Shown here piece after piece: positions 1 through 10,039 of a stretch of 64,000 nucleotides of DNA; the stretch's first letter is position 1; each line of letters begins with the position of its first letter. The translations under genes were made by a program, and so were the position numbers. The DNA comes from Peronospora farinosa. Taxonomy: Eukaryota > Oomycota > Peronosporomycetes > Peronosporales > Peronosporaceae. The stretch is taken from positions 62,001 to 126,000 of the forward strand of contig CANTFK010000103.1 in the NCBI GenBank assembly GCA_947646735.1, given 5' to 3'. Under the pieces are notes generated by a model. It was not told the DNA's origin, made no database searches, and worked only from the letters and a program-made list of their open reading frames with translations.

Positions 1-418
1 CACAAATATGGACAGCAACGCCGTAATCATCACTCTCTTCAAGTGGATACCAGAGCACAGACAACATTCCATCCACGGTCTCCGATGCTTGCCATTGTAT
101 CATTACGTTCGTAGCCACTACTTCTGTAGCCATTTGTAACCGCTTTAACTTCAACTTGTCGTGCTTGAACTTGATATCCATTATAACGAGACCAGCTGTT
201 AGCCGTTGCACATGAAAAGGCCATTCGACCAACACTCTGGACAAAACAGGTTCTAAATTCAGTACTTTTAATTGCGCTCTCACGCATGTGTACACACCAG
301 CAGGACGCGATTGCAGAAATTTCTTGGCAGAAGGATATGCATCACATGTCAATACAGAAGGCACGGGCAAAGACGACGCCGTCAAAACGTTTAGAGCCTC
401 CGCTATCAGGACCGTCAT
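1..418 (-). CDS. partial class IV aminotransferase-like protein (N-terminal part, runs off window)
   Basis: An ATG at 418 opens a frame that stays open for 139 codons to the left edge, so the gene is cut by the window. The visible part has GVYTCVR at residues 41-47 and, about 20 residues later, EWPFHVQRL at 65-73. That pairing resembles the N-terminus of PLP fold-type IV (class IV) aminotransferase-like proteins of plants and algae, where a G-x-Y-T-x-x-R strand is followed by a W/F...H...RL segment. The catalytic lysine would lie beyond the window. No intron is evident. The start is 128 bp from the divergent NDUFS6 start, so both probably share an upstream region. The family call is an inference from motifs; another frame (39-287) is a shadow. 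Confidence 0.5.
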   Translation of the reverse strand, partial: MTVLIAEALNVLTASSLPVPSVLTCDAYPSAKKFLQSRPAGVYTCVRAQLKVLNLEPVLSRVLVEWPFHVQRLTAGLVIMDIKFKHDKLKLKRLQMATEVVATNVMIQWQASETVDGMLSVLWYPLEESDDYGVAVHIC

Positions 419-546
419 CGATCAGTAATCAGTAAGAAAGGCATGATTACAACCGTACTTAATATGATATTACATAGCACACAAATAATACACAACTTTA
501 GCGATGACCTCACATTTGACAGTAAAATAAGCCACGAGACTACCAG
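419..546. promoter_or_regulatory. divergent intergenic region between aminotransferase-like gene and NDUFS6
   Basis: These 128 bp separate two ATGs pointing in opposite directions, so both promoters should lie here. The segment is AT-rich. I see no clear match to the oomycete initiator or flanking-promoter-region core. Confidence 0.4.
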
Positions 547-989
547 ATGTTGCGTCGTAGTTCCCAAGCACTTTTGACTACTGTAACACGTGCCTGTGGC
601 CCACGTGGGACAGCATCAGTCGTCTCTTTGACTCGTTTACAATGTGCGAGCTTTTCAACGATCTACGACCTTCAGACGCCATACGAGGTGAGTACATATG
701 GTGGTTTAGTGTAATTTTGTATGTACAAGTGGTAATTCGCTATGATTTATTTAAAAACACGGTGATTTAGGACATTAACCGCCACCGTAGCGATGCCGAG
801 CTGCGGATCTCCAAGGTGCCTATTGTGGAGTTGAATAGCAGCGTCGCAGTGTGTGACGGTGGTGGTGGCGCGTTGGGTCACCCTGTTGAATACATTCAAT
901 TGGACACGCACAAGCACAACAACCCGCAGACGTGCAAGTACTGTGGTGTGCGGTACATGATGAAAGAGGGATACCATGGTGGTCATTAA
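547..989 (+). CDS. NDUFS6: NADH dehydrogenase (ubiquinone) iron-sulfur protein 6, complex I zinc subunit
   Basis: Two exons (547-687 and 771-989) flank an 83-nt phase-0 intron, GTGAGT...TTTAG, giving 119 aa. The C-terminal half carries the zf-CHCC signature of the 13-kDa peripheral-arm subunit: CDGGGGALGHP, then YIQLD, then CKYCG. The zinc ligands are Cys75, His84, Cys102 and Cys105. The family binds zinc and is needed for late assembly of complex I in the mitochondrial matrix. The N-terminus is rich in Arg, Ser and Thr with few acidic residues, as expected of a mitochondrial presequence. Length fits the family. It converges on VPS35. Spliced, the call is firm; the unspliced reading frame breaks at the intron. 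Confidence 0.93.
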
Positions 990-1537
990 AGTGGGGGGGG
1001 GGGGTAGACTTTTTTCATCACGATAGCAAGGAGATGAGAGTGAATTGTTGCGACGTTATGTTGACTGACTGAGGAAGAAGTGGAAAAGAATTAAGTCGAT
1101 ACAAGAGAATAAAGAGAACTACACGATGCTGGTGTTGTTGATTCTAGGAGATCTCGATTACCGAATTGAAAGCCGTCTGATCACAGATAAAGTTGTGCCG
1201 AAGTCGATGTGAGCGGTTGCAGTTTATGACTAAAAGGACAAAAGGTGGCACTTGGTTACAGATGTAGCCCAATACCGTTACTGCAGGAGGTTGTCAGCCT
1301 CCAAACACTGTATTATATCTCAAAGCCGCTCATTGCGATGCTTATCTAGCGCGCTTGCATCTTGAAGTCAACTTGACAAATGTCCGATCAAACAGTGCAG
1401 ACACATTGAGCTGAAGCAAAGTACGTCTTGTTACCGAACAATTTAGGAGTTTAGACCTCACGAGGTGCACATTCACGCTTATAACGCATTAGAAAAAATC
1501 CTGCAAGACCGGGCAGCTTGCTACCTTTCAACAGGTA
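990..1537. other. convergent intergenic spacer
   Basis: This is the 3' space between NDUFS6 (+) and VPS35 (-). A 12-G homopolymer lies at 993-1004, directly after the NDUFS6 stop. An AATAAA at 1108-1113 could serve as the NDUFS6 polyadenylation signal. I see no gene here. Confidence 0.5.
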
Positions 1538-4480
1538 CTACCGTGATGATGGTGAAAACGAGGTCGATAGCGCTTTATCGGATACATCAAAGACATCCAT
1601 GCAGCACATAATGGCGCGATAACGGGATTCACCTTCCCTGCGCCGTTGCCCATGCTCCATGTTATTCAGATGATCCTTCACAAGTGTCAACAGACCCACC
1701 AAATAGTTGCGTGTCACTTCAGGTGTCTGCATCTCAAAGAAATACACATACTGTTTACCAGCAATGAAATCACATGACAAGAATATGTGAGTGCGAATGT
1801 ACCAGGCTCAGCGCATACAAAACTCAACGTACAGCCTCCAATATATCCAGAAAAAGAGGGACCTGGTTTAATGCTATGTCCTTCATTGAATCCGCAATGC
1901 GTAATGATCGCTGAAGACATTCCCGGACGCGCTTGCCATCTCGATGAGACGGATGCTGTGTAGAAGACATAAACACAAGGACAAACCATCCATTATAATT
2001 ATATGTTTCACGAAAACTTGACAACCGCCTACGACTTACCCAAAAGAGATGTGCACAATTCAGCACCATCAAGGCCTGCTCATTTTTCTTGAGTAATCGA
2101 GCAGAATACTGTGTGGTCTTGGTCGCGAGAATCTCGTAGTTGGTGCTCGAGAGATTGCGGGTTGCACGCAGTGATGCAACCATTGCTTCTAAAGCGCGCC
2201 ATTGTTCACGTGCAAGCGTGATTTGGTCTTCATATACAATGAAAGCCTGAGTGATAAACTCGTATGCGATTGCCTCAAATGCACAGCCATCGGCAACGAG
2301 AGCACATTGCAAAAATAAATGAACGCACGAAACAGACAGCGCATCCTGCTTGGACGCCAATGCCGTCACCATCTCATGTACAAACTGAAGAACCTCACGA
2401 GGCGTCGTAACAAAAGTCTTGGAGTTTCCGTCAGTCACAGTGGCCTCTGATTCTGCTTTGGTCTCTTGACCTTGACTTTGGGTCTTTTCCTGAGTATGAG
2501 CTGCTAGGTCTCTGGCAAGTGCCAACGACTGGCAGATTAATGGCACAAGCGTGAATCGAATCCGAAATACACCGCTCATTAAAAATGCACGTCGTGCCAC
2601 TACAAACACGCGAAACTTGACGTCATAATTATCGTTTGATACGAGGTGGACAACCTTGGCTAATGTTTGCTGCTCGGCTTCAAAAATCTCAGCCTCCTTA
2701 GTTTTCCCCATATCTGTTGTGGTGACTGGGGGCAGCAACTGGAACTCGCTGGGGTCATCGCGCACTAATGGTGCCAGCACTGTCAGCAAAAAGCTCATTT
2801 GTTTCTCATTGTAGACACGTTCATGCCGTGCAAGCAGCACACGGATCCATACCAGTGCCACATCTTTCCACGCGCCCTGCCACGGCATCAGTGCTAGCAA
2901 TTCAAGCAGTGATGGGACTTGCAAAAGATCCTGGATAGAAAAGCCTCGAAGGAGCGTGAGCGCAAGAGTTTTAAGCTGAGAAATCACAGCCTGGCGCTTT
3001 TGCTCATCTTTGTCCACTCGCCACGCTGTTCGCTCACGTAAAAAAGTTAAGCAGCCAAAAACCACTTGCTGAATGGCAGTAGTTGTATGTGAGTTTTTAC
3101 TCGTGGTGGTGCCCAACCAGACGAGGGTAAAAGTGGCAAACGCCACAAAATAGGGCAACACTGAGGCCAACTGCACGTCAGTACCACCTCCTTCGCTTAT
3201 TGGATCTCCATTTTCAGCAGCATACCGCAATGAGCGCAAAAACATCTTACCAGTCGTATTCATCATCTGCTGGAAAACATGAAGGCCATCTTGCTGCTCA
3301 TCGTTTAGCTTGGTACGATCATCCGCTCCTGTTTCTTGCTGTCCTGCACCGGTAACATTTCCCTGTGCTTCCCGAAATTTTGTAAGACGTTTAAGAAGCG
3401 CTGTCAAGATCAATGCGACGTCGACATTTGTCTGCAGCTTTTCCAATACATCCAACAATTTCTCAAGATTCTGCAAGTGAAACTCGTCCGGGAAGACCTG
3501 AATAATACAATCCATCAAGTACTGCTGCGCCATGCAGTCTTTGCAGGCAAGGACTACATCATTTAGTAATTCAGGTAACACTTGCTCAGCATAGATGCTG
3601 CTTGTGACTCCATCTATTTGACTCAATCGTACGAGGCTCGTTCCAACCAAAAGACGGAGCTCCATCCGCTCCTTCTCTCGAACAACCAGTGGCCGAGCGC
3701 CGTTAGTCTTTTGATGCTGCAGTCGTATCCAAAGTTGATTGGTTTCCCGTAGGTTTTGCAACAAGAACTTGATAGAGTCGCTGACAGTGCCACCACCTGA
3801 TTGCTCGTACACTGAACCCGTATCCGGCAGCTTGTCACGTACACTAAGAGACAAATAGTGTCTCAAGAAAAGACCACGTAGTGGATGTTGTACTCCTTTT
3901 GTCATCTCCACTAAATCCGTCAACACATCACGAGCTGGAGCTTCCCTGGACTTGATGTAGATTGCTCCGACCGTCACGAGCAAGTACCTGACACAGGAGC
4001 AAAAGAATGTAAGAGCTTCAGTATCATACTAAACAATATAGAAAAAAATGTCACTTGTTGATTTTGCTCCATACAGTCTTGGCAGGACATTGCCACTGCT
4101 CTGGACACGTTCATAGAGTATGCGCATAGATGCGCCGGATTGTTGCTGCTCGTCCACATAGTTTTCAAAATGCCGCAATTGGTCCATTAATTGCATGTCT
4201 ATATTATAAATTTAGACATACAAATTAAACATTGGTTAAAATTTAGAAGAGGCCGCACAATAGTGTAATAAATCGTACAAAGATGGTAATAATTCTTAGG
4301 AGACAGTAGACTCGTGCGTAATTCGCGTAGCATTTCAGCAGCGTATTTAAGCACAGCAGACTGATCCTTTGCGTCTACAGCACGCTGCATGCGAAATCCT
4401 TGGTCACGAACGGTCTGTAGTGCTTCACGCAGGACTTCTGCTTCGCCCTGCTCATCTAGAACGAAACTTTTAAGCACCAT
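1538..4480 (-). CDS. VPS35: vacuolar protein sorting-associated protein 35, retromer core subunit
   Basis: Five exons on the minus strand, in order 4480-4279, 4198-4075, 3987-2040, 1955-1833 and 1750-1538, join to 2,610 nt and 869 aa. The four introns (80, 87, 84 and 82 nt) all have GT-AG ends and keep frame. Family landmarks are ELRTSLLSPKNYY near residues 54-66, PRLYLL at 107-112 (the segment known to bind VPS26), GVQHPLRGLFLRHYL, ILATKTTQYSARLLKK and CAHLFW. VPS35 is the alpha-solenoid scaffold that joins VPS26 and VPS29 for endosome-to-Golgi and endosome-to-plasma-membrane recycling. At 869 aa it is slightly longer than the ~800 aa human protein. Intron 3 is 84 nt without an in-frame stop, so an ORF finder reads through it. 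Confidence 0.95.
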
Positions 4481-4762
4481 AATGAAAAAAAGTATGTTTA
4501 AGAAAGACTCGAAAAAACTAAATTTAACAATTCAGATTTAGAAAGCTTATGGTTTATGAAACCATGTCGTATAATTTAAATCAGAATTGCAGCTGGTTTT
4601 GAAAGGTTCGAAAAAATTTGTTCGATAAATAAGAGTCTCTAAGCTGAAACTGGAATGCGCTTGCTTGGATCCAGTGGTTTTGTACGTGTCAATGGTGCCG
4701 ACGACGTCTTTCTCATGCAATTGATAGTTGCAATGCGGAGAGGGGGCAGCTGTCTATGTGCG
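4481..4762. other. intergenic spacer upstream of VPS35
   Basis: This AT-rich spacer separates the 3' end of the coiled-coil gene from the VPS35 start; both are on the minus strand. It must hold the VPS35 promoter, but no specific motif is recognisable. Confidence 0.4.
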
Positions 4763-5269
4763 CTAGAATTTGGGGGCAAAAACCTTGACGATGCGGCTAC
4801 GCAACGCGGCCAACACGACGACCTCCTCACGTTGGCGCACACGGTGAATCTCCTTGGTGAGCGTGGCGATCATTCGCTGCATCTTCTTGTGCATGTTTTG
4901 ATGCATCAGTAGTATGGTCTGAATATGAGCGAGCAAATCCAATTCCTCATGACGCTCCTCCTCCAGCTCCTCGAGCTCCTGCTCACGCGCGGCTAAGCTA
5001 CCGTCGTCAGGTGGTGTCAAGCGCAGTGCACTGATCTCTTGTTGCAGCTTGGCCATGAGCTCCTCGATCTCCTGCAGCCGTGCGGACGATTCACTTACGT
5101 CGTCCTCAGACGTCAGCACCGCCTGCTTCTCCGTGACCATCTCCTCTCGGAGCCGTGCGAGCTGGTGGTGCAGCGCCCGCGAGTACAGCGTCAATGTCTT
5201 GGCAGTCTTTTCCAGCTGCGCCATCGCAGAGAGACGCGAGTTGTTGTTGCTCTTGGAAGGCGTCGACAT
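4763..5269 (-). CDS. small coiled-coil protein of unknown function
   Basis: Single-exon ORF of 168 aa from the ATG at 5269. I do not recognise the family. From about residue 15 almost the whole chain is predicted helical with heptad-like spacing, including a strongly acidic run of Glu around residues 95-110 and a basic, His/Lys/Arg-containing stretch around 120-145. It ends in a short hydrophobic and basic tail. No signal peptide or membrane segment is visible. It lies 282 bp upstream of VPS35 on the same strand. The length, lack of stops and codon use like VPS35 suggest a real gene, perhaps a subunit of a larger assembly. Function unassigned. Confidence 0.7.
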   Translation of the reverse strand: MSTPSKSNNNSRLSAMAQLEKTAKTLTLYSRALHHQLARLREEMVTEKQAVLTSEDDVSESSARLQEIEELMAKLQQEISALRLTPPDDGSLAAREQELEELEEERHEELDLLAHIQTILLMHQNMHKKMQRMIATLTKEIHRVRQREEVVVLAALRSRIVKVFAPKF

Positions 5270-7220
5270 ACGATCTATATTGGTTTAAGGTAATGGGATC
5301 GGTTGGTGTTGCGAGGATGATTGAAATATGAAGAGCTCAAGCACAAGAACGGTCGGATGTGATGGAAGGACAGCAGCCGTGAATGATGTGGCGACCTCCA
5401 GCTGCTGAACCGCAATCATGCGATGCTGTTGATTGGTCGGACCGTGCCTTTTTGCAAAACAGAAAGCCGTTCCAAAATCCGTTACTCTTTGTTCATAATT
5501 TGGGATATCAGAGTCCAAGTTTCCTAACTTACAGTGCACTTGTCAATGATCTAAACAACGGAAAATATATACCAAAGAGTCTTTCTGGTACGAATGAGGG
5601 CCTGTACTAGAGCTCGAGGCTGTAGGGCTCTTTCACGCCGTCTCGTCGCACCTATGCACCAGCAACGCATGATTGTTGCGACGTAGCAACGTTCGCGGAA
5701 CATGTCGGCATTGCCGACTTTGCTCCAGGAGCTGATTAGCTCAGGTGTTTAGATCTCTTCGTTCAACGTCGAATGAATGATATGAGCGCCAGCAAATATA
5801 TGTCCCCCCACATGACACACCCCAACAGCTGCGGCATTGAAGAATCATAAATCTTAATTGTAGTATCAGGAATGTACCCAACAGGTGCAAGCATCTGCTC
5901 CGCTTCTTCGCGGCGATGATATATGTTCCATTTCTGCGAGGGTTCATATACCGTACCTGCAGCTGGTATTTCTGTGAGCAATGACGCTTTCTGAGCGCAG
6001 TGGGTGATATACATGTACATGTACTGAAATTTTACCGTCCAGTTTGAATTAACGGCCGTGTAGTGGTTTCCAAGTAGTCCGTTCTGCTCATTTGCGACTG
6101 ACCATACATGTTTGTACCGCTTACGCTAAATAGCGGTTCCACTAAACGACTGAATCGTTATAATAAAGCACTGCTCTGACAACGCGGCAATCTAAACTTC
6201 GTGCGGCAATGAGGTTGTAGCTACGTGTATAAACAATGTCTTTATTCTAATATCGGATACCTAACACCCTATGGTTATCGTCATGATTGCTGCATTAACT
6301 GGAAAGCTCAAGCTAATTTTAGCAGCGTTCTGTTCCGGCAATGTGCAGACATTAGCTTACCGGTACATGTAACACCAACAAAGGCTAAGATTTTATGCAG
6401 CACAAATATAGCTTATCCAAGCGAGTTGCGTCATCTTCCTTCACACGTTAGTGTGTAAGGCTTATCGTGCTTAACGTCGTCGAAAGACGAAGTGTGCCTC
6501 CTTTTTGCCAAGGCATCATTGTCAAGACCCGTCTGCATTATGGACAGCTCATCGATGCGATGGAGATTGCGTCGCCAACAGAAAGCAAGGGAGAAGTGGT
6601 AGACTTGATGTGATTGAGTTGACGATATAATGAGACGAGGTAGTTTTGTTGTCTTGAGACATGGTGCATTCAAGTCATCATCCCATTGTAGGGCGGACCG
6701 AAATTGGCGCCCTGACGTGCGAAAATGGGTCATTAATCTGAGCCTTTCAAAACATGGGTGACACAAAACCTACTTAAATGCAAATCTGGATTAAAGGCTT
6801 GCAGGTTGTTAGCGTCAAGGGAGTATGCCACGATTCAGTTCTGCACTATAGCAGAACGGCAACTCCAATATATAACGGATTGAACTCGCTTCTTTGTCAT
6901 TCCGACGGTAGGCGCAACCACGCATTAATAAGCTAAGCTGCGACGATGAGGCCGAGCGATTTTACTGAGCGCACCGAGCGTAGCTGCGTGTGGAGGATTT
7001 CAAGTACGAAAGAACCTACTCCTGCGCCATATTACAGGCCTCTACATGGGAATACACCACGACGGGCTGCGTCAGCGGCATCATGGTGGACATAGACCCA
7101 GGTCTCATCATCTTTAAGCAAGACAGCAATTGAGTTCATTCGAAAATTGGCGCGACGACATCGAGGATCAGCGGCTGAGTGCCGAATGCACTAGATCCGA
7201 GTCTAGGATGCAAGGGGCAT
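5270..7220. other. gene-poor region with short unassigned ORFs
   Basis: I find no recognisable gene. Two minus-strand ORFs, 5763-6020 (85 aa) and 6431-6766 (111 aa), have no identifiable domain and could be chance or transposon debris. The region ends where the E1 5' LTR begins. Confidence 0.4.
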
Positions 7221-8929
7221 TGTAACGGGCTAATGGCTACACGAGTCTGTTAGATATCTAATACTTGACGGGGATGTCTAAATGGGTACGTGGAACCTTA
7301 TACCTGATGCACATTAATGCAACCCACCCTCGTGAATGTGATATCCATGAATGGATTTACATTAAGGGGAATGACGTTTAGTTGGGACTAGACGTCATGG
7401 TGACGCTTTAGACGGACGTCATCAGCGAGCTTAAAGACATTTTAAGCTCGCACGTAAGGATACGCTTCCAAAGAGACGCGTATGCGATTTTTGCATCTAA
7501 TCAATCAGTAGTTAGGTAAAAATTTAGTTTTATATATTGAATGTAAGTTATTCTTGAATTTCCTAATTACTGTTGTGGTGGAGTGGGATTCGCAAAATTG
7601 CTGATGCGATTACGACTCTCCACTGGCGCCCGGACGGCCGACTAACGGAGGGGGTACCCCGATTTCGTGTGCAAAGCCTTCCTCACCTTGTGTACCCGTC
7701 GTTTGGGCGGGTTGCACTCTTCTAGGTGGACTTGAGTCGATGTTGATCCTAATTGGGTTAGGGATAGGAGGTTTGGTTATCTTGTGGAAATCTTCACAAG
7801 ATAAACCGAGTACTTGGTGTGATCTTCCCAATCGATCACGGTTATCCAATAAAGCGAAGCTTGAATCTTCTGACCACTTGAGCAGAACCTTCTGACCACT
7901 TGATCCGTCCTGCACTTGCTTACCTTGCCCTTACTTGTTATTCCTGCGTCCGATCGCAGTTGAGTTGTTGTGTCGAGAATTCCTTCACCTGGCCAAAACA
8001 ATCCAGGGTGCACTTGTAGTCGATTATCTCGGCGTCGATAGGCCAAATATCTTGCCCGGAGTAGAGAAGTCGACACGTGTACTTAGAAGCAAATTGAACT
8101 CTGTTTAAAGTTAACCAATCAAATACTAAAACCTATGATCTTGACTATTTGTATCTCAGGATCTATTGCCACGTATCGCCCTTTCGGAAAAATCAGATCT
8201 TGTAATGTGGCCCACTCCAATATCGCCGCAATCTGGATCGCTACCTCGATTGGATCTAATATCATTTTTTGTATCGGATCGCGGTACTAATAATTAGTAT
8301 AGAATCGCGGTTCGCTGGATCACGACTTGTCCTCTTCACCGTTCCTCGGATCATGTGAAATGGTCCATCTATATGACATGTCATGTCCACCTCATTCCAG
8401 TCTTCATAGCGACGTGATCTACACCAAACCGTTTTCCACATACTTGGATTTACCAATATTCAAGCGGATCGCCATCAAAAAATACCGAATACGCAGTTGC
8501 GTAGTTCTAGGTCGTAGTTAATTTAACATTAAAATGCAAGCACCACCATTCACTGTTGTCCATTCCATTTTGCAACGTCTCGAAAACTTCTTCTGCTGGA
8601 TCGCGATTCGTCAATATCGACCATGTCGAATACAACCGAAAATATGCGATCACACTTTGCCAAATTCACTTTTTTGCTTCGCCACATTGTCCACTGCCCA
8701 CTAGAAGCTGTATAAGCTTCTACGTGTAGCAAATGAAGCACTTGTTTTAAAATTTTGCTGCGCGAATCGCTTTAAGCAACCAACAACGGTTAGTACTGCA
8801 CTTCGAGCGACCAACCAACACCACTACTACCGCACGCGGAGGTAAGACGGTCTAACCGCTTCTTCAAGCTGCTTGAAAGTGTGTGCCCGCGTAGTACGTA
8901 GCAGCTTCTTTTCAAAGCGCCCGTCTACA
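7221..8929 (+). repeat. E1 5' LTR, interrupted by unit U1
   Basis: The LTR starts TGTAACGGGC and ends CCCGTCTACA. Without the U1 insertion (7574-8686) it is about 596 bp, matching the 578-bp 3' LTR at 13773. The following CTTTGTTGCAC is a decayed form of the primer-binding site seen in the other family-E copies (CTTGGTAGCAC). Confidence 0.8.
7574..8686 (+). mobile_element. U1: 1.1-kb TG...CA unit, solo-LTR-like, nested in E1 LTR
   Basis: The unit begins TGTGGTGGAG and ends TTCGCCACA. The uninterrupted 3' LTR reads CTAATTACTGTCCACTG at 14116-14132, which is the empty site. U1 lies between CTGT (7570-7573) and TTGT (8687-8690), so a 4-bp duplication with one change fits. No transposase or reverse transcriptase is visible, hence the solo-LTR-like call; a non-autonomous DNA transposon with TGTGG/CCACA ends is the alternative. 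TGGCGCCCGG occurs 60 bp inside the left end. Confidence 0.7.
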
Positions 8930-8989
8930 CTTTGTTGCACTTGTAGTCCTTCCCACAATCCGTCTCTCTGACCGTGCGTGTGCATACGG

Positions 8990-10039
8990 ATGTCCCTCGA
9001 CGTGGATTAAGGAGACTTCCCCCACGTCTCCCAACATCATAGGGAGGTGGCAGAGCACTTGGTGCAGGACTTGGTGAACAAGCCCTAACCATTCTCTTGC
9101 ATTGTCCTCCTGAGCAACATGTTGCTCAGTTGGAGCAATTTGAGGCGTTTGTGCTCGGACAGCGTAGAAACGCGTCCGAGGTAAACAGCCAAGCAGCGGC
9201 TGAGTCCATCAGTAAGACTTAGGATTAGCTTAGGCTTGAGCAGACGTAATGAGGCTCTCAACAGAACTGTTGAGACGCTCTCTGCCCGGCCTGCTCAGCG
9301 AAGGCCCATTTGGATGGACCCTCCGGAGTTTGATGGAATTGCCCCATATACAATTGTCCACTGGCTTTTAGCAGTGAGGCAATGCGGTATGGCGCAGCTC
9401 ATCGAAGACAACATCAGGATGGTGTCGTATGCCATGTCAATGCATGACAAAGCTTCAGATTGATCTTACTCTGAGCTTATGGCAAACGATGATGCGTATC
9501 TATCATGCGCGATCTTTAAGTCAAAGATTCGCGCCATGTATCAGCCGCCTAACAACTATGTGTTGCTTATGGCGCGCTTCTTTGGGGCACGACAGGCGAA
9601 ACGCTCTCTGCAAGAGTATGCGCAGGAGATGCGTTCGCTGTCTTCGTCTATTTATGTGGGTCCGATCAGGAACACATCAAGGTGGCCACGTTCATGGGCG
9701 TAATACGGCACGGCCTATCGCGTCGGGCCCTGTTTTAGAAAGGTACTAGCGACGATGGAAGAGGCAATTGACATTAGAAGCAATCCTACAACAGCGCCTC
9801 AGCAAGATCTAATTATAAGCCGTCGGCCGAGAGGTCGGATGCCACTCCAATGCATACGTGGTCTGCTACAAGTGCGGCACGCGCGGCATATGATGGCTCG
9901 CTGCTATGCCAAACTTGCTGCAGGTGCTAAATCAGCCAGCAAAAAGTCTCCAAACCCGTAGGGTGGTTCGAAGAACCGTGCACGTCGCACGGGTTCGGAT
10001 TCGACCCCCGACAAGTCGGGAAATGCGGGAGCGCAGTAG
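8990..10039 (+). pseudogene. gag: E1 gag pseudogene
   Basis: Alignment to the E2 and E3 gag places the start at the ATG at 8990 and the stop at 10037-10039. The frame is broken by an early stop and by several indels. Recognisable pieces include the capsid-like PPNNYVLLMARFFGA segment near 9545-9590 and a zinc-knuckle core, CYKCG, near 9866-9880. A 1-nt loss just after CYKCG destroys the CCHC knuckle. In intact relatives this protein forms the virus-like particle and binds element RNA. Confidence 0.75.

Noticed and set aside
3336..3566. Plus-strand ORFs opposite VPS35
   Set aside because: Shadows of VPS35 exon 3; no domain and no start or splice support.
1824..3983. Reading 1824-3983 as one uninterrupted coding exon
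   Set aside because: It crosses intron 3 (1956-2039) and runs into intron 4. Splicing restores the VPS35 family sequence on both sides.
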